In this document: one piece after another, positions 4,683-10,680 of the stretch
Numbering within the stretch: the first letter of the stretch is position 1
Layout: every line of letters starts with the position of its first letter
NCBI GenBank assembly: GCA_949282835.1
Contig: CASDQU010000015.1
Coordinates: forward strand, 1 to 10,680
DNA from: an uncultured Bacillota bacterium
GTDB lineage: Bacteria > Bacillota > Clostridia > Christensenellales > UBA1242
Direction: 5' to 3'
Length of the DNA stretch: 10,680 bases
Notes under the pieces: model-generated
Database searches by the model: none
What the model was told of the DNA's origin: nothing
Seen by the model: only the letters and a program-made list of their open reading frames with translations
Translations under genes and position numbers: made by a program

Positions 4683-5633
4683 TTAATTTGGATGTCTTTT
4701 GTTATAATTTCTAAGGTCGCCCAATGTAATTTCCTTTTTCTTTAATAGTTCAATCATGTCGGCAAGCCTATCTAAATCATCTCTTGAATAATAATCTATA
4801 TAAATTCGTCCTTTATTATCATTTCCAATAGCAGAAACCTTTGTTGCGAATACGCGCTGCATGTCGTTAATCAACTCTTTTAACTCTAAAGATTGCTCTT
4901 TTGTCTTTGCGCTAACCGGTTTTGCAGGATTTAGATAATTTTTTACCGCTTTTTCTAACTCTCTAACCGACATCTTTCCGTCAGCAGCTTGTTTTGCTAA
5001 TTTTATCTGCTGTGTCACATCATCTACAACTACCAAACATCTAGCATGGCCGCTTGACAGCTTTCCGCTCTCTACCATGTTTATAACATCTGGATAAAGT
5101 TGAAGCAATCGCAAGGTGTTCGCCACATTTGAACGGCTTTTGCCAATTCTATCTGAAACGGTCTCTTGAGTGAGATTATATTCGTCCATAAGCTGCTTAA
5201 TTGCTCGTGCTGCTTCTATTGGGTTCAAATCTTCTCTTTGCAAGTTTTCAATAATTGATATTTCGCGCACCTGCTTTTCAGTATAGTTTTTTATCACTAC
5301 AGGCACATCTTTAAGCCCTGCAAGTTTTGAGGCCCTCCACCTACGCTCACCAGCAATAATCATATAGCTGTCGTCATCACCTTTATTAACAACTAAAGGC
5401 TGAATTACTCCATGTAGTTTAATAGAGCTTGCCAGTTCTTGCAATGCCTCTTCATCAAAATGCTTTCTTGGCTGATTAGGATTTGGATAAATTTTATCAA
5501 TATTAAGTTCGGTTACCCCGTCTTTTTTGCCATCTTTAGCAACCTTTTCAGTAGTTATGTTTTTATTACTTTCTTCGTCATATAAGGCAAAAAGAGACTC
5601 TAACCCTCTGCCTAATCCCTTCTTTTTATCCAT
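4683..5633 (-). CDS. parB: chromosome-partitioning protein ParB (Spo0J)
   Basis: CTP-dependent DNA clamp that binds parS, spreads and recruits SMC, working with ParA in origin segregation. At 316 aa it is a little longer than the roughly 280-290 aa typical of the family and appears complete. The N-terminal KKGLGRGLESLF (4-15) is the ParA-contacting peptide. The CTP-binding N-domain has GERRWRA (95-101) and ENLQRE (129-134). The HTH that reads parS lies around 154-176 (TQETVSDRIGKSRSNVANTL), followed by KLSSGHAR (191-198). A Lys-rich linker (about 230-250) leads to the C-terminal dimerisation domain. The start overlaps the end of parA by 8 nt (ATGGATAA), implying translational coupling, and GAGAGGT about 8 nt upstream can serve as RBS. 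Two parS sites lie about 600 bp downstream. A single ParB is seen and no Noc paralogue follows rsmG as it does in Bacillus. Confidence 0.98.
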   Translation of the reverse strand: MDKKKGLGRGLESLFALYDEESNKNITTEKVAKDGKKDGVTELNIDKIYPNPNQPRKHFDEEALQELASSIKLHGVIQPLVVNKGDDDSYMIIAGERRWRASKLAGLKDVPVVIKNYTEKQVREISIIENLQREDLNPIEAARAIKQLMDEYNLTQETVSDRIGKSRSNVANTLRLLQLYPDVINMVESGKLSSGHARCLVVVDDVTQQIKLAKQAADGKMSVRELEKAVKNYLNPAKPVSAKTKEQSLELKELINDMQRVFATKVSAIGNDNKGRIYIDYYSRDDLDRLADMIELLKKKEITLGDLRNYNKRHPN

Positions 5634-6453
5634 TATTTTTTACCTCTCTTGTTTTGATTTTTGTGTCTTTTGTGATAGCTGTATATTTCACTTTGTTCCT
5701 ATCTAAAAATTCCTCCGCAAGCGACAAATAGGCATCAGCGCCTTTAGATGATGGTTCATAGATAACGATTGGTTCTCCATGACTTGGAGCTTCTGCCAAT
5801 CTAATATTTCTTGGTATGTATGTGAAAAATACCTTTTTCCCAAAAAACTTTAATATCTCATCGCTAACCTGCGCGGTAAGATTTGAACGCTTGTCTTTCA
5901 TTGTCATTACGACACCTTCGATATCAATAGAAGGGTTTAAATGAAATTTTATAAGCCTTATTGTATTCATAAGTTGAGTTATTCCCATAAGCGGATAATA
6001 TTCACATTGCATAGGAATTATTACGCTATTACAAGCTGTAAGCGCATTCACCGTAATTAAGCCTAATGAAGGTGGGCAGTCAATCATTATGAAATCATAA
6101 CTATCGTTAATAGGTTCAAGTATGCCCTTGATAATCTTCTCTCTTTGCGGCATTTGTACCATCTCAATTTCTGCTCCCGCTAAATCTACTGTAGAAGGAA
6201 TGATGTCAAGTTTGTCTACAAGTGTAGGCTTAATCACTTCTTCAAGTTTGCAGTCGCCAGAAATCAAATCATAAATAGTTTTTAAATCCTTGTCTTTATC
6301 AATTCCAAGCCCGCTAGTAGCATTACCTTGAGGGTCTAAATCTACCACAAGAACCCTTTTACCCATTGCCGCCACATATGCAGCCAAATTTATGCAAGTT
6401 GTTGTTTTTCCAACTCCACCTTTTTGATTGGCAAATGCTATAATCTTTCCCAT
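5626..6453 (-). CDS. parA: chromosome-partitioning ATPase ParA (Soj)
   Basis: Deviant Walker-A ATPase of the MinD/ParA family that binds DNA non-specifically when ATP-bound and is released by ParB, helping to move origins and, in Bacillus, controlling DnaA. KGGVGKTT (11-18) is the deviant P-loop with the signature first lysine. VVDLDPQGN (36-44) is Walker A' and FIMIDCPPSLG (121-131) Walker B. RLAEAPSHG (218-226) is the conserved C-terminal family motif. At 275 aa it exceeds the usual roughly 253 by a Lys-rich C-terminal tail after AEEFL, which may extend DNA contact (inference). A weak RBS (GAGG, 6460-6463) lies 6 nt from the ATG, and the N-terminus MGKIIAFANQKGG matches the family. It is separated from rsmG by 437 bp, so it may have its own promoter, but none with a good -35 is evident. 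Confidence 0.98.
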   Translation of the reverse strand: MGKIIAFANQKGGVGKTTTCINLAAYVAAMGKRVLVVDLDPQGNATSGLGIDKDKDLKTIYDLISGDCKLEEVIKPTLVDKLDIIPSTVDLAGAEIEMVQMPQREKIIKGILEPINDSYDFIMIDCPPSLGLITVNALTACNSVIIPMQCEYYPLMGITQLMNTIRLIKFHLNPSIDIEGVVMTMKDKRSNLTAQVSDEILKFFGKKVFFTYIPRNIRLAEAPSHGEPIVIYEPSSKGADAYLSLAEEFLDRNKVKYTAITKDTKIKTREVKNNG

Positions 6454-6709
6454 AAATAACCTCGCAACTCTTTACATATATATCATATCATAAAAAAGAT
6501 AAATTTTAAATGTTTTTTTGTTATTTTTTCTATTTTTAATTGTTTTTTATATATTTTTGACGATTTTTGTCTGATTTTTTATATTTTTGACATATTTTTT
6601 TGATTTTATTTGCATTTTTATATCTTTCAGCGAACACACTTTCTTTTACTTTTAAATTATCTAAAGTTAAAACTTTTGTTTTTCCTTTTAAAGTCTCCGA
6701 TTGTTTCGC

Positions 6710-6733
6710 TGACAGTCTTGTCAAAGATTGACA
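6710..6733. promoter_or_regulatory. possible operator: alternating TGACA/TGTCA half-sites
   Basis: TGACA (6710-6714), TGTCAA (6719-6724) and TTGACA (6728-6733) alternate in orientation. They form a perfect dyad TGTCAA-aga-TTGACA (15 bp) and an overlapping TGACA-gtct-TGTCA (14 bp). A fourth half-site TTGACA lies at 6766-6771. Such clusters suit a dimeric regulator, but AT-rich chance and the resemblance to -35 boxes are real alternatives. Confidence 0.3.
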
Positions 6734-6828
6734 CACACAAAAATGTAATACGCGCAATTTATTGTTTGACAATTTTATTTTGTAAACAAAGAGAGAAAAA
6801 CAATTACATAGTAAATAATTTTAACTTT

Positions 6829-6885
6829 TTTTGTTGTTTTTTAAATATTTTGTTGTTTTTTAGTATTTTGTTAATTTTTTCTGTA
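6829..6885. repeat. three degenerate tandem units of about 19 bp
   Basis: Units begin at 6829, 6848 and 6866, each opening with TTTTGTT. The first two share TTTTGTTGTTTTTTA, while the third has TTTTGTTAATTTTTT. They are T-rich on the plus strand and lie just past the rsmG stop codon. Slippage in low-complexity DNA is the simplest explanation. Confidence 0.5.
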
Positions 6886-6890
6886 TTATC

Positions 6891-7598
6891 TTAATTTTTT
6901 AAAAGCGGGCTTATCTTTGGCTGATTTTTCCCTCTTGGGTATTTAGAAGGGGTGTGGGAGATTTTGGATATAAATATTATCGTTCTCATACTGTTTACTT
7001 CATTTAATTGAAATTCTTCCTGTCCTTCTATTTGCCCGCCAAGAATTTTTATAGCATAGCCGCCCATTTTAATTTCTTCTTCAGCATTTGCCCCTTTATA
7101 CATTATTGCCTTTCCGCCGATTTTTAAATAGGGGAGCAAATATTCAGATAGAGTTGGTATTTGAGCAACCGCGCGTGAAAGAGCCACATCAAATTGTTCT
7201 CTTTTTGCTTTAACATAGTCTTCTGCTCTTGCATGAATTGCTTTGATATCTTGAAGCTTAAGTTTATTAATCAACTCATTTAAAAATTTTATTCTCTTTT
7301 GCAAACTATCAAGCAGGGTTACCTTTAAGTCTGGTCTTAAAATCTTTAGCGGCACTCCTGGAAATCCTGCTCCTGTGCCGATATCTATTATGTGCGCCGA
7401 AGGTTTGATATGACTTTGAGGCAAAACACTATCTATAAAATGTTTAACTACAACTTCAAGCGGCTGTGTAATAGCTGTTAAATTAAACTTTTGATTTTCT
7501 TGCAATAAAAAATCATAGTAGACACAAAATTGCTCTATTTGTCTATTATTCAAATTAATATTATAATTTTTAAAGATTTTTTCAATTAAATCTTTCAT
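6891..7598 (-). CDS. rsmG: 16S rRNA m7G527 methyltransferase RsmG (GidB)
   Basis: SAM-dependent methyltransferase making 7-methylguanosine at G527 of 16S rRNA. In other bacteria its loss gives low-level streptomycin resistance. The 235-aa length fits the family. The N-terminal helical part contains NLTAI (39-43) and KHFIDS (52-57). The Rossmann SAM-binding loop is IDIGTGAGFPGVPLKI (71-86). SRAVA (141-145) is the conserved motif after strand 4, and the C-terminus has the YPR motif in TPSKYPRGKNQPKISPL. The first codon overlaps the mnmG stop by 4 nt (ATGA), and GAGG close upstream serves as RBS, so translation is probably coupled. Immediately after the stop there is no hairpin terminator, only A/T-rich repeats. 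Confidence 0.97.
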   Translation of the reverse strand: MKDLIEKIFKNYNINLNNRQIEQFCVYYDFLLQENQKFNLTAITQPLEVVVKHFIDSVLPQSHIKPSAHIIDIGTGAGFPGVPLKILRPDLKVTLLDSLQKRIKFLNELINKLKLQDIKAIHARAEDYVKAKREQFDVALSRAVAQIPTLSEYLLPYLKIGGKAIMYKGANAEEEIKMGGYAIKILGGQIEGQEEFQLNEVNSMRTIIFISKISHTPSKYPRGKNQPKISPLLKN

Positions 7599-9463
7599 TT
7601 TTCCTCTTTATTTTGTTCTTTATGCTTTTTAATTAAAACGCTCAACACCGCAATATCGGCAGGGGATACTCCTGAAATTCTAGACGCTTGACCTATATTT
7701 ATAGGGCGAATTTCTTTCATTTTTTCTGCCGCCTCCAATCTTAGCCCATGATATTTTTGGTAGTCAAAATCACTAGGTATTAGGGTCTCTTCATTTTTTT
7801 TGAATTTTTCTATATCTTCCTCTTGCTGCTTCAAATAGCCCTCATATTTGACCATAATATTCATTTCGTTGACTACTTCCCAAGAAAATTTATCAAAAAC
7901 ATGCAAACTTTCATTGATTTTAAAGGCATTTAAGTTATTTCTTTTTATCATATCTTTAATGGTGATACTCTCTTTAGGAAGGCTTTCATTATTTTTTTCA
8001 AAAAGCTCCTTTATTTCTTGTGGCTTGTACTTGTTTTTGATAAGTTCTAAAATTTCTGTAAGCTCTCTTCTCTTTTTGTTAAATATTCGCCACCTGTTAT
8101 TATCGACTAGCCCAACTTTTCTTCCTATCTCGGTAAGCCTTAAATCGGCGTTGTCTTGACGCAAAAGCAGCCTATATTCGGCGCGAGAGGTCATCATTCT
8201 ATAGGGCTCATTTGTTCCTTTTGTAACAATATCGTCAATAAGCACTCCAATATAGCCATCACTTCGCTTTAAAACCAACTTTTCTTTGTTTTTTAAATAT
8301 AAATTAGCATTAATTCCCGCTATAATTCCCTGCGCTGCCGCCTCTTCATACCCTGATGTCCCGTTAATTTGCCCAGCAAAGAAAAGTCCTGGATGGTCTT
8401 TTAATTCTAGTGTTGGAAGTAGTTGTGTAGGGTCAATGCAGTCATATTCGATAGCATAACTATCACGCATAATCTCTGCCTTTTCAAGCCCTTTCACCGA
8501 ATGTATCATGTCTTCTTGCACTTCGACTGGCATTGAGGTCGAAAAGCCTTGTATATAAAATTCATTGGTCGATAAAGCCTCTGGCTCTAAGAAAAGTTGA
8601 TGGCGCTCTTTGTCTGCAAATCTTACAATTTTGGTCTCTATAGAAGGGCAGTATCTTGGTCCAACGCCTTTAATTAGCCCAGAAAATACTGGTGCTTTGT
8701 CTAAATTATTTTTTATAATTTCATGCGTTGATAAATTTGTATAAGTTAGATAACAAACAGCCCTATTTTTTGCCTTCTTCTTTGTAATAAAAGAAAAGTT
8801 TTGTATATTTTCTTCGCCATTCTGCACTTCAAGTTTGGAAAAGTCTATGCTTCTGCCATTTATTCTTGCTGGCGTTCCAGTTTTAAAGCGATAAAGTCTT
8901 AACCCAAGCCTCTTTAAACTGTCAGATAATTTTTCTGCATTGCTAAATCCATTTGGCCCACAATTTTTTATATAATCTCCTATAATTATATTGCTCTTAA
9001 GATAAACTCCTGTTGCAAATACCACCGTTTTGGCTTTATATTGTTTGCCTACCGCCGTTGTTACCACTTTAATCTTTCCCTCTTCTTTAACATCTGTAAC
9101 TTCTGCTTGTCGCAAATACAAATTAGGTGTATTTTCAATAGTTTTTTTCATCTCGTTATGATAGGCAATTTTGTCGGCTTGCGCCCTTAAACTCTGCACT
9201 GCTGGACCTTTTCCACTATTTAACATTCTTAGCTGAATAAGCGTCTTATCAATATTAATTCCCATCTGACCGCCTAGTGCATCTACCTCACTTGCAAGCT
9301 GCCCCTTGGCTGTACCGCCAATAGACGGATTACATGCCAAAAAAGCTACCGCGTCTAAACTCAGCGATAATAACAATGTTTTGTTTTTTGTGCGAGCTAG
9401 TGCAAGTGCGGCCTCACAGCCGGCATGTCCAGCGCCTATAACTATAGCATCAAATTCATCCAT
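7595..9463 (-). CDS. mnmG: tRNA uridine-34 modification enzyme MnmG (GidA)
   Basis: FAD-dependent partner of MnmE that installs the 5-carboxymethylaminomethyl (or aminomethyl) group on wobble U34 of several tRNAs. Its 622-aa length is standard. GAGHAG (10-15) is the FAD Rossmann loop, followed by CNPSIGGTAKG (44-54), KTGTPAR (193-199), RYCPSIE with Cys271 (269-275), and NGTSGYEEAAAQG (366-378). The C-terminal helical domain that meets MnmE and tRNA ends in SGVSPADIAVL. The ATG at 9463 is the only ATG, GTG or TTG in frame after the preceding stop, and the FAD motif begins at residue 10 as in homologues. There is no Shine-Dalgarno: the upstream sequence is a -10 box followed by 7 nt, so the mRNA is predicted to be leaderless. 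It heads the mnmG-rsmG unit and is separated from mnmE by a small HTH gene and a terminator. Confidence 0.98.
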   Translation of the reverse strand: MDEFDAIVIGAGHAGCEAALALARTKNKTLLLSLSLDAVAFLACNPSIGGTAKGQLASEVDALGGQMGINIDKTLIQLRMLNSGKGPAVQSLRAQADKIAYHNEMKKTIENTPNLYLRQAEVTDVKEEGKIKVVTTAVGKQYKAKTVVFATGVYLKSNIIIGDYIKNCGPNGFSNAEKLSDSLKRLGLRLYRFKTGTPARINGRSIDFSKLEVQNGEENIQNFSFITKKKAKNRAVCYLTYTNLSTHEIIKNNLDKAPVFSGLIKGVGPRYCPSIETKIVRFADKERHQLFLEPEALSTNEFYIQGFSTSMPVEVQEDMIHSVKGLEKAEIMRDSYAIEYDCIDPTQLLPTLELKDHPGLFFAGQINGTSGYEEAAAQGIIAGINANLYLKNKEKLVLKRSDGYIGVLIDDIVTKGTNEPYRMMTSRAEYRLLLRQDNADLRLTEIGRKVGLVDNNRWRIFNKKRRELTEILELIKNKYKPQEIKELFEKNNESLPKESITIKDMIKRNNLNAFKINESLHVFDKFSWEVVNEMNIMVKYEGYLKQQEEDIEKFKKNEETLIPSDFDYQKYHGLRLEAAEKMKEIRPINIGQASRISGVSPADIAVLSVLIKKHKEQNKEEK

Positions 9464-9470
9464 AACGCAT

Positions 9471-9499
9471 ATTATAATACAATTTTAAAAAAAATTCAA
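9471..9499 (-). promoter_or_regulatory. promoter of mnmG, predicting a leaderless mRNA
   Basis: On the minus strand TTGAAT (9494-9499), a 17-bp spacer and a perfect TATAAT (9471-9476) are followed after only 7 nt by the mnmG ATG (9461-9463). With the usual 6-8 nt from the -10 box to the start, transcription would begin at or 1-2 nt from the A of the ATG. The -35 box sits in the 3' arm and T-tract of the preceding terminator. Confidence 0.75.
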
Positions 9500-9518
9500 T
9501 AAGATTTAACCTATTGAA
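9487..9518 (-). terminator. intrinsic terminator of the HTH gene
   Basis: One base after the HTH stop codon the minus strand reads TTCAATAGG-TTAAAT-CTTATTGAA (9 pairs including one G-U, 6-nt loop), followed by eight T residues (9487-9494). The wobble works only on the minus strand. It should separate mnmE-HTH transcription from mnmG. Confidence 0.85.
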
Positions 9519-9519
9519 C

Positions 9520-9741
9520 TTATCTTCTAAAATATTTAGAGCTAAAAAATTCCTCTAAAGAAATTCCTATGGTTTCACAAATTGCTTCTAATGTGCTTAA
9601 TTTCACATCGGCATTTTTACCTCTAATCAAATTATAAACATTATCGCGATCTAAACCCGAATTTTTGTAAAGTTTATATATAGTCATATTTTTCTCTAAT
9701 AATAATTCATAATCATAAACAGCTTTGGTGAAATTTTGCAT
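9520..9741 (-). CDS. small XRE-family HTH transcriptional regulator
   Basis: A 73-aa protein that is essentially one Cro/CI-type DNA-binding domain. A short N-terminal helix (YDYELLLEKN, about 9-18) is followed by the five-helix XRE fold: MTIYKLYKNSGLDRDNVYNL (19-38) contains helices 2-3 with the recognition helix around 31-39, then IRGKNADVKLSTLEAICETI (39-58) and GISLEEFF. The last motif matches the usual G-hydrophobic-S-L-x-E-F/L-F end of the family. No sensor or oligomerisation domain is present. There is no Shine-Dalgarno before the ATG at 9741 (the sequence is TTAACATTAAAAAA). Met19 is an alternative start with only a weak AGAG, but the N-terminal helix fits the family, so the longer form is preferred. 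It sits between mnmE and mnmG, normally adjacent, and has its own terminator. Its target is unknown. Confidence 0.85.
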   Translation of the reverse strand: MQNFTKAVYDYELLLEKNMTIYKLYKNSGLDRDNVYNLIRGKNADVKLSTLEAICETIGISLEEFFSSKYFRR

Positions 9742-9753
9742 TTTTTTAATGTT

Positions 9754-9766
9754 AATATAACTAGTT
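9754..9766 (-). promoter_or_regulatory. putative promoter and operator of the HTH gene
   Basis: On the minus strand a -10-like TATATT (9754-9759) lies 12 nt before the HTH ATG. It is directly abutted upstream by the palindrome AACTAGTT (9759-9766). No good -35 is found. A palindrome between -35 and -10 of an XRE gene is where an autorepressor would bind, but this is inference. The gene could equally be read through from mnmE, since no terminator separates them in the 81-bp gap. Confidence 0.3.
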
Positions 9767-9822
9767 CTTTTAAAATAATTATCAAACTTAAATGTAATTT
9801 CAATTTATAGGCTCTTGTGATT

Positions 9823-10680
9823 TTACTTGCCAAGACAGAATTTTGAGAATATCAAATCTATAATCTGTTCATTTTCGCTCTGCCCAGTTATCTTTCCTAA
9901 CTCATTCCAAAGCTTTTTTATCTGCATTGCTATTATATCCATACTTTGATAGCTAGACGATAAGAGTTCTAATGCTGTTTTTTTGCACTCTTTTAAAATA
10001 TTGATTTGTCTTTCATTTGTAATGATTTGCTTATTAAAGTCTATCTTGTCTTCGATTATAAGATTATAAATTTTCTCTTCAATCATTTCTATATTGTTTT
10101 GTTTTAGAGCAGATATTTCTATCTCTCCTTTCATCTTTGGCAATATTCTTTCTCTATCCGATTTATTGACTATAAAAATAACATTTTCAAGCTCTTTAAT
10201 TGAGTTTTCTATTTCTTTATCTTCTTTGCTCATCTGTCTTGAACCGTCCAGCACAAACAAAACGACATCTGCCTCTTTTGCCCATTTTTTAGAACGCTCT
10301 ATCCCAATCTTTTCAACTTCATTTTCCGAGTGTCGTATGCCTGCAGTATCAATAAAATTTAATTTTATACCTCTATATTCACAACTTCCTATAGAATAAT
10401 CTCGTGTTGTGCCTTCAATATCTGTAACGATAGCCCGCTCTTCTCCAAGCATGGCATTTAACAGGCTTGACTTTCCAACATTAGGACTGCCAACGATTGC
10501 CACATTTATACCATTTTTTAAATATTGCGCTTTTTGTGAGCTAGTTATAAACTCCTCAATTTTTGATTTGCACATTTTAACTATTTCAAATATTTCCTCT
10601 TTTGCCGATTTTTCAAAATCTTCTTCAGGGTAATCTAAAGTTGCCTCAATCTTGGCAATACATTCTGTCAAATAGTCTTG
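9823..10680 (-). CDS. mnmE: tRNA modification GTPase MnmE (TrmE/ThdF), C-terminal part
   Basis: Dimeric GTPase that works with MnmG on wobble U34 of tRNA. The frame is open to the right edge (first residues QDYLTEC), so the N-terminal tetrahydrofolate-binding domain lies outside the window. A TTG at 10671 is internal, not the start. About 286 residues are visible of a protein usually near 450. Numbering from that TTG: G1 is GSPNVGKSSL (61-70), the K-loop and G2 are AIVTDIEGTTRD (80-91), G3 is DTAG (108-111) and G4 is NKSD (169-172). The helical domain follows, and the protein ends in FCLGK, the conserved C-x-GK tail with its essential cysteine. No truncation is apparent. The next gene downstream is an HTH regulator instead of the usual mnmG. 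Confidence 0.97.
   Translation of the reverse strand, partial: QDYLTECIAKIEATLDYPEEDFEKSAKEEIFEIVKMCKSKIEEFITSSQKAQYLKNGINVAIVGSPNVGKSSLLNAMLGEERAIVTDIEGTTRDYSIGSCEYRGIKLNFIDTAGIRHSENEVEKIGIERSKKWAKEADVVLFVLDGSRQMSKEDKEIENSIKELENVIFIVNKSDRERILPKMKGEIEISALKQNNIEMIEEKIYNLIIEDKIDFNKQIITNERQINILKECKKTALELLSSSYQSMDIIAMQIKKLWNELGKITGQSENEQIIDLIFSKFCLGK

Larger units (their letters stand above)
6454..6890. other. 437-bp AT-rich gene-less stretch between rsmG and parA
   Basis: No credible gene. A 78-codon minus-strand frame (6536-6772) opens with TTG without an RBS and ends in Lys/Asn-rich noise. There is no terminator after rsmG on the minus strand, so rsmG transcripts may run into parAB. The stretch holds a cluster of TGTCA/TGACA half-sites (6710-6733), an 8-bp inverted repeat TCAGCGAA (6627-6634) / TTCGCTGA (6705-6712), a direct repeat TTTTTTAT(AT)ATTTTTGAC (6543-6561 and 6575-6591), and three tandem T-rich units (6829-6885). 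TATGAT strings near 6483-6492 could be a -10 for parA, but no -35 accompanies them. Confidence 0.5.

Noticed and set aside
6536..6772. 78-codon minus-strand frame between rsmG and parA
   Set aside because: It opens with TTG without a Shine-Dalgarno, overlaps several inverted and direct repeats, and ends in a Lys/Asn-rich tail typical of AT-rich non-coding DNA. Kept only as a remote possibility.
7848..8159. 103-codon plus-strand hydrophobic frame
   Set aside because: Antisense shadow of mnmG. The Ser/Leu/Phe-rich composition is the usual reverse complement of Lys/Glu-rich coding DNA.
10094..10633. Two plus-strand frames across mnmE
   Set aside because: Antisense shadows of the GTPase domain, with no independent signals.
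1..10680. CRISPR arrays, tRNA or rRNA genes, insertion sequences, prophage genes
   Set aside because: None seen: no regularly spaced repeats, no cloverleaf with a GTTCRANNC T-arm, and no transposase or integrase motifs.

Overview
This is an AT-rich, low-GC window from the chromosome of a Gram-positive-type bacterium. It is most likely an anaerobic member of the Bacillota (Clostridia-like). Four things point there: the gene order mnmE / mnmG / rsmG / parA / parB, typical of the origin-proximal region of Bacillota; perfect Bacillus-type parS sites; near-consensus TTGACA/TATAAT promoters; and a rubrerythrin, common in anaerobes. TGA is used as a stop (end of mnmG), so the code is standard.

Right half (about 4.6-10.7 kb), all on the minus strand. 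mnmE runs off the right edge and is followed by a small XRE-type HTH gene, mnmG, rsmG, and then after a 437-bp gene-less stretch by parA and parB. mnmG and rsmG overlap by 4 nt and parA and parB by 8 nt. MnmE and MnmG together modify the tRNA wobble uridine. RsmG methylates 16S rRNA. ParA and ParB segregate the chromosome by acting on parS. The HTH gene splits the usual mnmE-mnmG pair. It ends in an intrinsic terminator whose 3' arm overlaps the -35 box of a separate mnmG promoter, and that promoter is so close to the ATG that mnmG is predicted to be leaderless.

Centre (about 3.9-4.68 kb). This 0.8-kb stretch has no credible protein gene. It holds two parS sites bracketed by a 20-bp imperfect direct repeat, then a roughly 240-nt region whose complementary segments nest like a structured RNA on the plus strand, then three perfect hairpins tiled end to end and enclosed by a further stem. 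I do not recognise this RNA. It is the best candidate here for something undescribed.

Left half. A minus-strand gene at the left edge shows only its N-terminal signal sequence. trpS (plus) has a perfect sigma-A promoter and a terminator. It is followed by a cysteine-containing orphan lipoprotein with its own promoter and terminator. On the minus strand lie an unrecognised 102-aa protein and a rubrerythrin with tandem terminators. Several promoters here predict very short 5' leaders.

All calls were made by eye. Structures, promoters and operators are sequence-based predictions without alignment or folding-energy support.
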